The translations under genes and the position numbers were made by a program. From positions 1 to 24,805 of the forward strand of contig CAYGAM010000026.1 of NCBI GenBank assembly GCA_964347915.1: a DNA stretch of 24,805 nucleotides, read 5' to 3'. Shown here piece by piece: positions 1-7,988 of the stretch. Below the pieces are notes generated by a model. The model was not told where the DNA came from, did no database searches, and was given only the letters and a program-made list of their open reading frames with translations. The stretch's first letter is position 1. Every line of letters begins with the position of its first letter. Source of the DNA: CAYGAM01 sp964347915. GTDB lineage: Archaea > Thermoproteota > Nitrososphaeria > Nitrososphaerales > Nitrosopumilaceae.

Positions 1-86
1 TCGCACTGTACATTGCAGCGCCGATTGCAGGCATAACACTGCTGGCAAGACGCATAAAAAGCGTACCACTCCGCAGCCAGTCCTAG
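1..86 (+). CDS. C-terminal tail of a membrane protein (5' truncated)
   Basis: Reading frame 3 is open from the window edge to a TAG at 84-86 and encodes a 27-residue tail. It has a short hydrophobic segment (ALYIAAPIAGITLLA) followed by a basic end (RRIKSVPLRSQ), the pattern of a last transmembrane helix and cytoplasmic tail. The other two forward frames give cysteine-rich or early-stopped peptides that look non-coding. The next gene on the same strand is a transporter-type binding protein, so a permease is possible, but nothing in the tail identifies the family. Confidence 0.4.
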   Translation, partial: ALYIAAPIAGITLLARRIKSVPLRSQS

Positions 87-343
87 CCGGCATTCGCTAT
101 CTGCTGCCCGCACCTTGCATTTTGCGATGGCCGCGCTACGCTTGGCAAGCCAGTCAATTTTTCATCCTGCTTTGACTTTGAAGATGCAGTACTGGATGCA
201 AAACCGCTGGTACTGATAGATGCATTTCACGAAAAGAAATCTGGCCAAGTGATCAGGACAAGCTGCCTGATGTGGGCAGCGCAGATATTCTAGCAGGCCA
301 GATTTTCCTATCTTGCAAACGGCTCGCCGGACTTGTAAAATCC

Positions 344-350
344 TTTTAAT
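344..350 (+). promoter_or_regulatory. TATA box of the substrate-binding protein gene
   Basis: TTTTAAT is centred 27 nt upstream of the TTG start at 374, the spacing expected for a leaderless archaeal transcript. It supports this unusual start codon. Confidence 0.45.
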
Positions 351-373
351 TTGGATGCCAATAGCATATTCTG

Positions 374-1636
374 TTGAACAAGACCGCCGCTGTTGTAATT
401 TCCATAGGCGTTGCCATAGCCGCAATCGCGGGAGCTATTCTGATCATATCCGGACAGGATGCTGAACAGGCAGCAGTGGAAACTTCATCAAGCGACCAAG
501 ATGCGCTGCCGGACACAGTTCGGATCGGCGTTTTGTTTCCTGCAACAGGAGACCTTTCGAGCTATGGCCAAGAGATGGGAATTGCATCGCAGCTGGCAGA
601 AGAAGACTTTAACGCGTACCTTGATGAAAAAAATGCCGACTGGAACATCAAATTAGTCCTGGAGGACACGCAGACTAGTCCGGAACTTGCTCTGGAAAAG
701 ATGCGCGGCTTTGACGCCCAGGGAATCAATCTGATTCTGGGGCCGGAGACCAGCGCCGAAATTGCGGGCATCATTGACTATGCCGAATCAAGCAGGATGC
801 TGGTCGTATCGCCGTCCAGCACATCGCCCGCGCTGTCAATTCCGGACCATGTCTTTAGGCTGATACCGGATGATACAAAACAGGGCGAGATAATCGCCCA
901 GCTGCTAAAGCATAATGGAAAAGAGATCTTGATTCCAATATATCGGGACGACATCTGGGGCAATGCGCTCTTTGAGCTCTCAAGCAATTCATTTGAGGAA
1001 CTTGGCGGCACTGCCGACGACGGCGTTCAATACAGGCCGGATTCTGCGCTTGCCGCAGAAGCGGCGGCGCTATCTTCAATAGTCGATTCGTACAGGGCCG
1101 AGGGCTATGCGTATGATCAAATCGGCATTCTTGTGATATCATTCTCAGAAGCAGCTGATCTTATGCGCGAGGCTGCCTTGTACGACAGCCTCAAATCCGT
1201 GCAATGGTTCGGCTCGTCCGCATCTGCCAACAATGACGACATAACTGCCGACAAGTCGGCAAGCGCATTTGTTTCGCAGGCAAACTTTGCCGCACCGCAG
1301 TTTGCGCCGTCAGAGAACCAGGTCTATCAGCATGTGCGCAAAGAGATGACTGAAAGCCTGGGCAGGCCGCCTGCCAACTATGCCTACTCTGCATACGATT
1401 CAGTATGGCTGCTCGGACTAGCATTGGAACGGGCGCAGTCTGCTGATGCCGATGATCTTGCAACCATACTGCCTGATACTGGAGCTGCACATGCAGGAGC
1501 AATAGGCATGATACATCTCAACGAGAACGGCGATCTTGCTGCATCAGACTATGACCTTGTAACAGTGAGAGACGGCTCCTGGACAGTATTCGGCAGATAC
1601 GCGGCGGATGCTGGATTGATAGTAGCAGAACCCTAA
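374..1636 (+). CDS. ABC-type branched-chain amino acid/urea-like substrate-binding protein (PBP type 1)
   Basis: This 420-residue protein has a hydrophobic N-terminal anchor or signal (about residues 5-27). An acidic linker follows, then a periplasmic-binding-protein type 1 fold: VRIGVLFPATGDLSSYGQ opens the domain, and a GPETSAE segment and an SPSSTSPALS segment follow, as in the Peripla_BP_6 (LivJ-like) family. There is no lipobox cysteine, so it is probably tethered by the N-terminal helix. The start is TTG, supported by a TATA box 27 nt upstream. The family captures amino acids, amides or urea for an ABC importer, but the ligand cannot be read from sequence. No permease or ATPase gene lies downstream; the truncated membrane protein upstream might be a partner. 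Confidence 0.8.
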   Translation: MNKTAAVVISIGVAIAAIAGAILIISGQDAEQAAVETSSSDQDALPDTVRIGVLFPATGDLSSYGQEMGIASQLAEEDFNAYLDEKNADWNIKLVLEDTQTSPELALEKMRGFDAQGINLILGPETSAEIAGIIDYAESSRMLVVSPSSTSPALSIPDHVFRLIPDDTKQGEIIAQLLKHNGKEILIPIYRDDIWGNALFELSSNSFEELGGTADDGVQYRPDSALAAEAAALSSIVDSYRAEGYAYDQIGILVISFSEAADLMREAALYDSLKSVQWFGSSASANNDDITADKSASAFVSQANFAAPQFAPSENQVYQHVRKEMTESLGRPPANYAYSAYDSVWLLGLALERAQSADADDLATILPDTGAAHAGAIGMIHLNENGDLAASDYDLVTVRDGSWTVFGRYAADAGLIVAEP

Positions 1637-1797
1637 GGCTGCAGCGAGCTTTTGAGGCCTGTCAACGGCCAATGTCCATGCGGCTGAGAAACCGCGCAAT
1701 GCTACAGTTTGCAATCGCAATTTTGGGACATTATGCAGAGCCTGCTGCGCGCCCCATCATGCAGACTGCGCTCAAAAGGGACTCTGCATCGCGCGTC

Positions 1798-1986
1798 CTA
1801 GGTTGTTTTTAATGCATACTTGCCTTTTGTCGTAATTCCGAGCGTCTTGGCAATCTGGGATCCCTTTGGCTCTACGACAAGAACTATGCCTTCCCAGTCC
1901 GGTGTAAGGTCAGACGACTTGCATGCGGGACAAACTTTTCCTGCTGTTACATACTTGCACTTTCTGCATGCCATCTCTTTTGCCAT
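1798..1986 (-). CDS. spt4: Transcription elongation factor Spt4 (RNA polymerase subunit E'')
   Basis: This 62-residue protein has the archaeal Spt4/RpoE'' layout. A zinc ribbon has CRKC near residues 7-10 and CPAC near 19-22, followed by a short beta-rich body (DWEGIVLVVEPKGSQIAKTLGI) ending in GKYALKT. Spt4 binds the NGN domain of Spt5 and makes the elongation clamp processive. The gene starts 6 bp after the Rpo7 stop and is certainly co-transcribed with it. This pairing is conserved across archaea. Confidence 0.93.
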   Translation of the reverse strand: MAKEMACRKCKYVTAGKVCPACKSSDLTPDWEGIVLVVEPKGSQIAKTLGITTKGKYALKTT

Positions 1987-1992
1987 CAGTTT

Positions 1993-2553
1993 TCACTCCT
2001 TTTCCTCGCTCTTTTTGATCTCTTCTTCTATCCACTCTTCCGCGCCCAAGTACGGCTGCCTGCATGTAATTCCAATCTTGCCTACGGTATCCTGCTTGCC
2101 TAGGGAGACTGCCGTAATTCTGGCCCTGATCTTTGAGCCTACGCGCAGCGTCCGGCCGTTCTGATTTGCAATTATTACGCCCGCCTTTACGTCGCTCTTC
2201 AGATAGTCATCCATTACCTGCGATAGGTGCAAGAGTGCGTCGGCCGGTCCAATCCTGACAAACGCTCCAAAATCGGTAATGTCTATGATCTCTCCGTGCA
2301 CGATCTCCTGCATCTTTGGATAGAATGTCAGCGCCTGGAACTCTACTTTGTGGAATGTGCCTCCGTCCCCAGCAATCATCTTGCCCATCTCGTCGACTTT
2401 GGCATCCATTATCATTATGATGTATCCCAATTCGGCGCTTATTCTGCTCTCGTACTTTGTCTTTAGGATTGATATCGATGATTTTTTGAGCGATGTTCCA
2501 AAGCTAGCAGGCGGGATCCTTATTACATCCAATAATGTTGATATAGAAAACAC
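1993..2553 (-). CDS. rpo7: DNA-directed RNA polymerase subunit Rpo7 (RpoE')
   Basis: This 186-residue homologue of eukaryotic Rpb7 forms the polymerase stalk with Rpo4 and binds nascent RNA. The N-terminal tip domain carries the family signature VIRIPPASFG near residues 10-19. A C-terminal S1/OB domain begins at about residue 83 (HGEIIDITDFGAFVRIG) and contains the DALLHLSQV segment. The C terminus is acidic-basic (EEEIKKSEEKE). The start is GTG, and a TATA-like element 26 nt upstream supports it. Spt4 follows immediately. Confidence 0.95.
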   Translation of the reverse strand: MFSISTLLDVIRIPPASFGTSLKKSSISILKTKYESRISAELGYIIMIMDAKVDEMGKMIAGDGGTFHKVEFQALTFYPKMQEIVHGEIIDITDFGAFVRIGPADALLHLSQVMDDYLKSDVKAGVIIANQNGRTLRVGSKIRARITAVSLGKQDTVGKIGITCRQPYLGAEEWIEEEIKKSEEKE

Positions 2554-2574
2554 TGGCCTTTTTGCTCAAGCCTG

Positions 2575-2584
2575 GATTTATGAA
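2575..2584 (-). promoter_or_regulatory. TATA box of the rpo7-spt4 operon
   Basis: On the minus strand TTCATAAATC is centred 26 nt upstream of the GTG start at 2553, consistent with a leaderless transcript. Confidence 0.45.
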
Positions 2585-2759
2585 TCTTTACAGCTTCGCA
2601 AGCCAGGAGCCTGCCTCTCCTGCCTTTCTCTTGGCATCAGCAGGCTCAGTTTAGGCATGAAAGCCGGCAGGCCTAACGCCTGCTTTTCAAGCGGCCGGTA
2701 CATCTTGCAGGCGCAATTCATCCATGCCTGAACTGCAGTGCAGCAGCCGAATAATTACG

Positions 2760-2767
2760 TATATAAA
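2760..2767 (+). promoter_or_regulatory. TATA box of the Mrp ATPase operon
   Basis: TATATAAA, a near-consensus archaeal TATA box, is centred about 28 nt upstream of the ATG at 2792. Confidence 0.6.
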
Positions 2768-2791
2768 TAATCTAACGGAATCATTTTCCAC

Positions 2792-4039
2792 ATGGCTGGA
2801 ATCGATCAGGTTTTAGAGAAGCTTGGCACTGTAATCGATCCGGATCTAAAGAAAGACATCGTATCAATGGGCATGATCAAAGATTTGGAACTCAGCAAGG
2901 GCGATCTCAAGTTCACGCTGGAACTTACTACGCCTGCATGCCCGTTTAATGCGGAGATTGAAGAAGATGTTCGCCGCGTGATAGGCGAGCTGGACGATAT
3001 TGCCAGCTTTGACCTCAACGTTACTGCCAAGGTTATGGAGGGACGATCCCTTGACGACGACACTGGAATGACCACAGTCAAGAACATAATCGGCGTGGCA
3101 AGCGGCAAAGGAGGCGTGGGCAAGTCAACAGTATCGCTGAATCTTGCGCTTGCGCTGGCCAAGACCGGGGCCCGCGTGGGACTCTTGGATTCAGATATTT
3201 ACGGTCCCAGTATTCCGCTGATGCTTGGCATGAAGGATGCATACCTGGTAGTGGACAACAACAAACTGCAGCCTGCTGACTCAAACGGCATCAAGGTTGT
3301 ATCATTTGGTTTCTTTGCAGAGCAGCAGCATCAGGCTGCGATATACCGCGGCCCGATAATATCCGGAATACTTCGGCAGTTTCTGGTAGATACGAACTGG
3401 ACGGATCTGGACTATCTTATAGTAGATCTGCCGCCGGGAACGGGAGACATACCGCTCACTCTGGCTCAGACCATACCAATAACCGGCATACTCGTAGTTA
3501 CAACGCCGCAGGATGTTGCAAGCAATGTTGCAGTAAAGGCGATAGGCATGTTTGACAAGCTCAATGTTCCGATTATGGGCGTGGTGGAGAACATGAGCCA
3601 CTTTATATGTCCGGACTGCGAGGCAAAGCACTACATATTTGGACAGGGCGGCGCCAAAAAGATCAGCGAAGAGCACAATCTGCCTTTCCTGGGCGAAATT
3701 CCGCTAAACTCTGGAATAATGTCCGGCTCTGATGCCGGAAAGCCGATAATGCTTGCGGACCCGGACTCTGTCAGCGCAAAGGCGTTTGAGACTGCGGCAA
3801 AAAACATAGCAGCCCAGTGCAGCATACTTGCCGCAAAACTGCAGGAGGAACTGCGGGAACAGGAATCAGCCCAGGAACCAAAGCAAGAACCAAGCCAGGA
3901 ACCAAAATCTGAACAGCTTGTTACCCAGGAACCAAGCCAGGAACCAAAGCAGGAACCAAGCCATGAGCCGGCCCAGGAACCAAGCCAGGAACCACATGCA
4001 GCAGAACCCGAGTCCCGCAAGCAGACTGATGTTACGTGA
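2792..4039 (+). CDS. Mrp/NBP35 (ApbC) family iron-sulfur carrier ATPase with DUF59 domain and Gln-Glu-Pro tail
   Basis: This 415-residue protein has three parts. Residues 1-85 are a DUF59/MIP18-like domain with the TTPACPF motif (C50). Residues 97-350 are a deviant Walker A P-loop ATPase (GKGGVGKS, 105-112) with LDSDIYGPS and the paired CPDC motif (C273, C276) that bridges an Fe-S cluster in this family. From about residue 358 a low-complexity tail repeats QEPSQEP/QEPKQEP. The family assembles and transfers Fe-S clusters to apo-proteins in the cytoplasm. The ATG has a strong TATA box upstream. The stop overlaps the next start as GTGA. Confidence 0.92.
   Translation: MAGIDQVLEKLGTVIDPDLKKDIVSMGMIKDLELSKGDLKFTLELTTPACPFNAEIEEDVRRVIGELDDIASFDLNVTAKVMEGRSLDDDTGMTTVKNIIGVASGKGGVGKSTVSLNLALALAKTGARVGLLDSDIYGPSIPLMLGMKDAYLVVDNNKLQPADSNGIKVVSFGFFAEQQHQAAIYRGPIISGILRQFLVDTNWTDLDYLIVDLPPGTGDIPLTLAQTIPITGILVVTTPQDVASNVAVKAIGMFDKLNVPIMGVVENMSHFICPDCEAKHYIFGQGGAKKISEEHNLPFLGEIPLNSGIMSGSDAGKPIMLADPDSVSAKAFETAAKNIAAQCSILAAKLQEELREQESAQEPKQEPSQEPKSEQLVTQEPSQEPKQEPSHEPAQEPSQEPHAAEPESRKQTDVT
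3871..3993 (+). repeat. Tandem CCAGGAACCAAG-type repeat encoding the Q-E-P tail
   Basis: About ten imperfect 12-nt units of the form CAGGAACCAAGC/AAGCAGGAACCA lie within the 3' end of the Mrp-family gene. Each encodes Gln-Glu-Pro-Ser or Gln-Glu-Pro-Lys. The repeat breaks once at SEQLVT. Confidence 0.85.
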
Positions 4040-4530
4040 AGCTTGCAGACGAGAACAGGGGCAAATTCAAAGAGCCGCTGGGAATGCTGGTGCCTGACCA
4101 AGACGTAACATGCGATATGATCCAGGAAATGGCGCAGCGCTCTGCAATAATTACCGTGGGCGACGCTACTACGCAGCGTGTTTTAGACTGCGGCATCACG
4201 CCCGCAGTGCACATAGTAGATGGACTGGAAAAGCGATCAAAGCGCGATCCTCCAAGCAGCGCCTGCCTTCAAATGCAGTGCACAAACCCGCCAGGCGAGA
4301 TAACCCAGGACGCAGTATCTGTAATACGGCAGGCCGTATCATCCAGGGAACCGGTGCGCGTCCTGGTTCACGGCGAAGAAGATCTGCTGGTACTTCCAGT
4401 ATGCATTCATGCATCCCTCGGCAGCACCATCCTGTACGGCCAGCCAAATCAAGGGCTAGTTGTAGTAAAATTGACTACGCAAGTAAGAGATAAGGCAGGC
4501 TTGCTTCTCCGTACGATGGACAAGGTGTGA
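4036..4530 (+). CDS. GTP-dependent dephospho-CoA kinase (DUF359 family)
   Basis: This 164-residue protein matches the archaeal GTP-dependent dephospho-CoA kinase family, which performs the last step of coenzyme A synthesis. Family-typical segments are KEPLGMLVPD near the N terminus, ITVGDATTQRVLDCGITPAVHIVDGLEKR in the middle (quoted in part: VGDATTQRVLDCGITP), NPPGEIT, and HGEEDLLVLP toward the C terminus. The GTG start overlaps the TGA of the Mrp gene by 4 nt, so translation is probably coupled. The length is normal for the family. Confidence 0.88.
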   Translation: MKLADENRGKFKEPLGMLVPDQDVTCDMIQEMAQRSAIITVGDATTQRVLDCGITPAVHIVDGLEKRSKRDPPSSACLQMQCTNPPGEITQDAVSVIRQAVSSREPVRVLVHGEEDLLVLPVCIHASLGSTILYGQPNQGLVVVKLTTQVRDKAGLLLRTMDKV

Positions 4531-4557
4531 TGAGAAGGTGGCTGCCTGACTTGGTGA

Positions 4558-5049
4558 TTGCACACGCAAATCTCTGACCTTGTCTGTTTCGTACAGCGTC
4601 AAAAGCTGCGCCAGTCAACAAAAATACACCAACTGCAAAATATAATTGACGCTTGCAGATATAACAAGGAACTGCTATTATGGTGTGTGAAGCTTGACGA
4701 CGACCTTCGGCTTGCAATACTGGAACGGGTGGGAATATACTCGGCCAGGCTTGCAATAAGCGAGCCGCGCGTTCTTCTCAGTACCAGAGAAGTACTGGCG
4801 CTGCCCAAAGATCTGACGCGCGGCAGGCGAAGCACGGCATACAAGTACTATGGCGTTGCATACCTCAAGAGCAACATCATATTCATAAACGTCAGAAAGA
4901 TTGAGAATGAAAAGGCGCTGGAAAATACGATAGCGCACGAGCTTGTGCACATGAGATTTCCGTATCAGAGCCACGGCCGGAGATTCAACAAGCTTGTACG
5001 CCAGGTGCTGCGGGGCAAAACTTTTCGCCCTTATCGAAAGCGAAATTAA
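4558..5049 (+). CDS. Zinc metallopeptidase-like protein (SprT/YgjP/WLM-type HExxH)
   Basis: This 163-residue protein has a predicted metallopeptidase site. HELVH at 127-131 provides two zinc histidines and the catalytic glutamate. A following H139 in the SHGRRF segment is the probable third ligand, as in SprT/WLM and DUF45-type peptidases. A basic C-terminal tail (TFRPYRKRN) could bind nucleic acid. The TTG start directly follows an in-frame TGA at 4555, so no longer protein is possible; a later start is. It lies 27 nt after the dephospho-CoA kinase gene and is probably co-transcribed. The substrate is unknown. Confidence 0.7.
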   Translation: MHTQISDLVCFVQRQKLRQSTKIHQLQNIIDACRYNKELLLWCVKLDDDLRLAILERVGIYSARLAISEPRVLLSTREVLALPKDLTRGRRSTAYKYYGVAYLKSNIIFINVRKIENEKALENTIAHELVHMRFPYQSHGRRFNKLVRQVLRGKTFRPYRKRN

Positions 5050-5077
5050 GATTTTTACACTTTTTGCCGTTTTATGG

Positions 5078-5087
5078 TTTATATTTT
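5078..5087 (+). promoter_or_regulatory. TATA box of the membrane pyrophosphatase gene
   Basis: TTTATATTTT is centred about 29 nt upstream of the ATG at 5112. T-runs between 5052 and 5065 could also end the upstream transcript. Confidence 0.55.
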
Positions 5088-5111
5088 AGACGCATTGGCA
5101 GACTGATGTAG

Positions 5112-7151
5112 ATGGAGATTCCACATGAATTGCTGCCCATTGGGGCAGGCATTGCATCTTTTATTGTTGCTGGCATTCTTGTTGCCTGGATATCAAAGCA
5201 GCCTCCGGGAACCAAGGAGATGATGGACATATCAAACGCAGTCCGGGTGGGAGCGGCGGCGTTTCTTCGGAGGGAGATGAAGATTATAATTCCAATAGCC
5301 GTAGGACTGTCTGTAATAATAGCCGCGTTCTTGCAGACCTCAAACGGCATTGCATTTGCAGTGGGCGCCGCGCTCTCGGCCATTGCAGGACTGATCTCGC
5401 TCAAGATTACGGTAAAGGCGGCCGTCCGGGCGGCCAACCTGAGCAGCAGCGGGCTGGGCAGGACATTTGCTGTTGCGTTTCGGGGCGGGGCTACCGTAGG
5501 ACTGGCAGTTCCGGCAATGGCGCTGCTTGCAATTACTGGACTGTACATGGTATATCCGGACCCGATTACAATAGCCGGCGTGGGAATCGGCGCCAGCCTT
5601 ATTGCGCTCTTTATCAGGATAGGCGGAGGCATCTATACCAAGGCAGCGGACATGGGAGCCGATCTTGTAGGCAAGGTAGAGGCCAACATACCAGAAGACG
5701 ACCCGCGCAACCCTGCCACAATAGCGGACAATGTAGGAGACAATGTGGGCGATGCCGCAGGCATGGGATCTGACGTGTACGAGTCTTACATTGTAACCAT
5801 ACTTGCAGCTCTGCTTATAGCCGCCCTCATCGGCATACCCGAACTCTCTCTGTATCCTATAATGATCGGAGCGTCTGGAATGATAGCGTCGATTATAGGC
5901 GTTGCCATTGTGGGCTCTAAAAACATCACAAACGTCATGGCTCCATTAAACCGCTCATTTTACGTCTCTGCGGCAATCGCAATATCGCTAAACTTTGTAT
6001 TTACATATTATTTCCTGGGCACCACGGATACGGCGTACGCCCTGTTTGGCGCAACAGTCATCGGCGTCATACTGGTTCCAGTAATTCAAAAGATCACTGA
6101 TCGGTACACCAACTACAAGTTTGGACCTGTAAACGAGATAGCCGAATCTGCAAAGTGGGGATATGCGTCGCTCACCCTGATGGGAATAATCAAAGGACTG
6201 CAGTCTACGGGGCCGTTCATGATTGCGCTCGTAGTTGCAATCATCCTTTCGTACAGCATATCGGCATCAGCCGCCCCTGACGGCGCAGATCCTGTCCTGT
6301 ATGGCATATTCGGCACGTCGCTCACTGCAATGGCAATGCTCAGCCTGGCTGGAATCGTGCTCAGCATAGATGCATTCGGACCTATTGCAGACAATGCCGG
6401 CGGCATAGTAGAGATGACCGGCATGGGCGAGGAGAACCGCAAGGTGACAGACGAGATAGACGCCGTGGGAAATACGACAAAGGCGGTAACAAAAGGATTC
6501 GCAATAGCGAGCGCAGCCCTGGCCGCGCTTGCCATGATCCAGGCGTTTCAATTTGAGGCGGCGCATGTCTTTGAGGAGGCCGTTCTAGATTACGGACTGA
6601 CCAATCCTGCCGTTGTAATAGGCCTCTTGGTCGGCGGACTGCTGCCGTTCATTATTACAGGACAGCTTATAAGCGGCGTCTCACGGGCGGCGACAAAGAT
6701 GGTAGACGAGGTGCGGAGGCAGTTTGCAGCGGACGCCGGAATACTTACCGGCGAGTCAAAGCCGGACTATGCAAGATGCGTCGACATTGCAACGGTTGCC
6801 TCAATCAAGGAGCTCTGGAAGTCTGCAGTAATGGCAATCATCGCTCCCATCATACTCGGCGTGCTGCTGGGGCCTACCGCCGTTGCGGGGCTGCTCATGG
6901 GCGCAGTAGTTACCGGAATATTTCTGGCGTACCATCTGGCCAATACGGGCGGAGCATGGGACAACGCCAAAAAGCTGGTTGAGATGAGGGGGCAGAAAGG
7001 AAGCGAGGAGCACAAGGTTGCGGTTGTGGGCGATATCATCGGCGACCCGTACAAGGACACGGCAGGCCCTGCGCTCAATACTGTCATCAAGCTGCTGAAT
7101 ACGGTGGCAATAGTGTTTGTCTCTGCGTTTGTTGCACTAGTCGCGCTCTAG
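5112..7151 (+). CDS. hppA: K+-independent proton-translocating membrane pyrophosphatase
   Basis: This 679-residue polytopic protein couples pyrophosphate hydrolysis to proton export across the cell membrane. Many hydrophobic helices span its length. The acidic catalytic loops are present: GADLVGKVE, IPEDDPRNPATIADNVGDN, FGPIADNAGG, and near the end GGAWDNAKK and GDIIGDPYKDTAGP. In the GNTTKAVTKG motif, residue 457 is lysine and residue 460 is threonine. This combination marks potassium-independent enzymes; the potassium-dependent class has alanine at the first position. Length is normal. It has its own promoter. Confidence 0.95.
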   Translation: MEIPHELLPIGAGIASFIVAGILVAWISKQPPGTKEMMDISNAVRVGAAAFLRREMKIIIPIAVGLSVIIAAFLQTSNGIAFAVGAALSAIAGLISLKITVKAAVRAANLSSSGLGRTFAVAFRGGATVGLAVPAMALLAITGLYMVYPDPITIAGVGIGASLIALFIRIGGGIYTKAADMGADLVGKVEANIPEDDPRNPATIADNVGDNVGDAAGMGSDVYESYIVTILAALLIAALIGIPELSLYPIMIGASGMIASIIGVAIVGSKNITNVMAPLNRSFYVSAAIAISLNFVFTYYFLGTTDTAYALFGATVIGVILVPVIQKITDRYTNYKFGPVNEIAESAKWGYASLTLMGIIKGLQSTGPFMIALVVAIILSYSISASAAPDGADPVLYGIFGTSLTAMAMLSLAGIVLSIDAFGPIADNAGGIVEMTGMGEENRKVTDEIDAVGNTTKAVTKGFAIASAALAALAMIQAFQFEAAHVFEEAVLDYGLTNPAVVIGLLVGGLLPFIITGQLISGVSRAATKMVDEVRRQFAADAGILTGESKPDYARCVDIATVASIKELWKSAVMAIIAPIILGVLLGPTAVAGLLMGAVVTGIFLAYHLANTGGAWDNAKKLVEMRGQKGSEEHKVAVVGDIIGDPYKDTAGPALNTVIKLLNTVAIVFVSAFVALVAL

Positions 7152-7665
7152 TCCGCATCTGACTTTTAGACTCGGCATCCTGCAGCATTATGCTCCCAGC
7201 CTCATGACTGATTGAAATTCACATTGCCATCCGGATGCTGCAGATTGCGTACAATCTTGTTTGTCTCGTATACTTCAGAGACGGTGTCCCACTTTGAGCG
7301 CATCAGGCGGCTCATGCCAGGACCATTGCCATGCCTGAGAGTCCCGATTCTAATCATTGCAAGAACTGCAGGCCATACAGCCATTTTGAAGGGCAAGCGC
7401 AAAGGTGGCTGTACCTGCTGCGGTACTGCGAAGCATAAAGTAGCATTTTTCCTCCTTGAGCGGCTCCACGGCCGCAATCTGCTAAGAAATCGCATGGCGC
7501 TAGAATCTTGCTTATTTTTGGACGGCCTGCGGGCAAGCACTTGCGCTACCTGATTTGCGCAAATGGAAAGCATGGACATCATGCCAAATATGTGGGACAT
7601 GTAGGTGGCGCGTCAGGAGCGGCAAGCCGGCCTAGCTTGTTGCAAAACAAATTTGGCGCGGTTTG
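7152..7665. other. Long intergenic stretch, mostly without recognisable genes
   Basis: No conserved protein, tRNA or strong promoter is visible in these 514 bases. Open frames exist on both strands, but their products are Cys/Arg-rich and lack a consistent start context. The only protein-like segment is the minus-strand peptide at 7202-7315, listed separately with low confidence. Confidence 0.5.
7202..7315 (-). CDS. Possible 37-aa small protein
   Basis: An ATG at 7315 opens a 37-residue frame whose C-terminal two thirds (SKWDTVSEVYETNKIVRNLQ) look like an ordinary soluble, partly helical protein, unlike the longer frame upstream of it. I see no TATA box at the expected distance and recognise no family. 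It could be a remnant of a longer gene. Confidence 0.25.
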   Translation of the reverse strand: MSRLMRSKWDTVSEVYETNKIVRNLQHPDGNVNFNQS

Positions 7666-7776
7666 CTATTCTGGATTATTCTCCAGCAGTCTCTTGCGCC
7701 ATGACGGCAGTTTTTCATACTCTTTCAGCGCTTCTTCTACGCCCTTCTTAAGCCAGCCTTTTTCTAATTCTACCAC
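7666..7776 (-). CDS. Small 36-aa basic-acidic helical protein
   Basis: A GTG at 7776 starts a 36-codon frame ending in TAG at 7666-7668. The product begins VVELEKGWLKKGVEEALKEY and ends with a PSWRKRLLENNPE segment, an amphipathic helix followed by a Trp-Arg-Lys cap. A near-consensus TATA box (TTTATATA on the minus strand) lies about 26 nt upstream, so the gene would be leaderless. It is the first gene downstream of the deaminase operon on the same strand but has its own promoter. The family is not recognised; a DNA- or protein-binding peptide is possible. Confidence 0.65.
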   Translation of the reverse strand: MVELEKGWLKKGVEEALKEYEKLPSWRKRLLENNPE

Positions 7777-7797
7777 AATATACCTACCTGCGGTCGG

Positions 7798-7806
7798 TAT
7801 ATAAAC
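7798..7806 (-). promoter_or_regulatory. TATA box of the 36-aa gene
   Basis: On the minus strand GTTTATATA is centred about 26 nt before the GTG at 7776, matching the spacing of the other genes in the window. Confidence 0.6.
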
Positions 7807-7948
7807 ATTAAGTCAGTTTTTATGGTAAGCGTCTATGTCCCGCCACGACGCGCTGAAATCTACACCAAATCAGGTTTACATTAACATAAAATTCATGATT
7901 TAGGTACAATTATTGCATTTGTTGTAAAATCTGTATAAGCCGCGCTGG

Positions 7949-7966
7949 ACGCAAACGCTTGCGTTT
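7949..7966. terminator. Palindrome downstream of the deaminase operon, possible terminator
   Basis: AAACGC-TT-GCGTTT (7953-7966) is a perfect palindrome, and a competing stem pairs ACGCAA (7949-7954) with TTGCGT (7959-7964). It lies 23 bp beyond the deaminase stop codon. A T-run follows it on the plus strand only, so for the minus-strand operon it would be a hairpin without a U-tract. It could equally be a protein-binding site. Confidence 0.4.
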
Positions 7967-7988
7967 TTACGCCAACTGCTTACAACCC

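Noticed and set aside
162..425. 87-aa minus-strand open frame overlapping the substrate-binding protein start
   Set aside because: Cys/Arg-rich, no promoter at the expected distance, and overlaps a well-supported gene.
7316..7600. Upstream part of a 132-aa minus-strand frame and a 113-aa plus-strand frame in the same region
   Set aside because: Composition rich in Arg, Cys and Ser with no family resemblance and no TATA box. Only the last 37 codons of the minus frame look protein-like.
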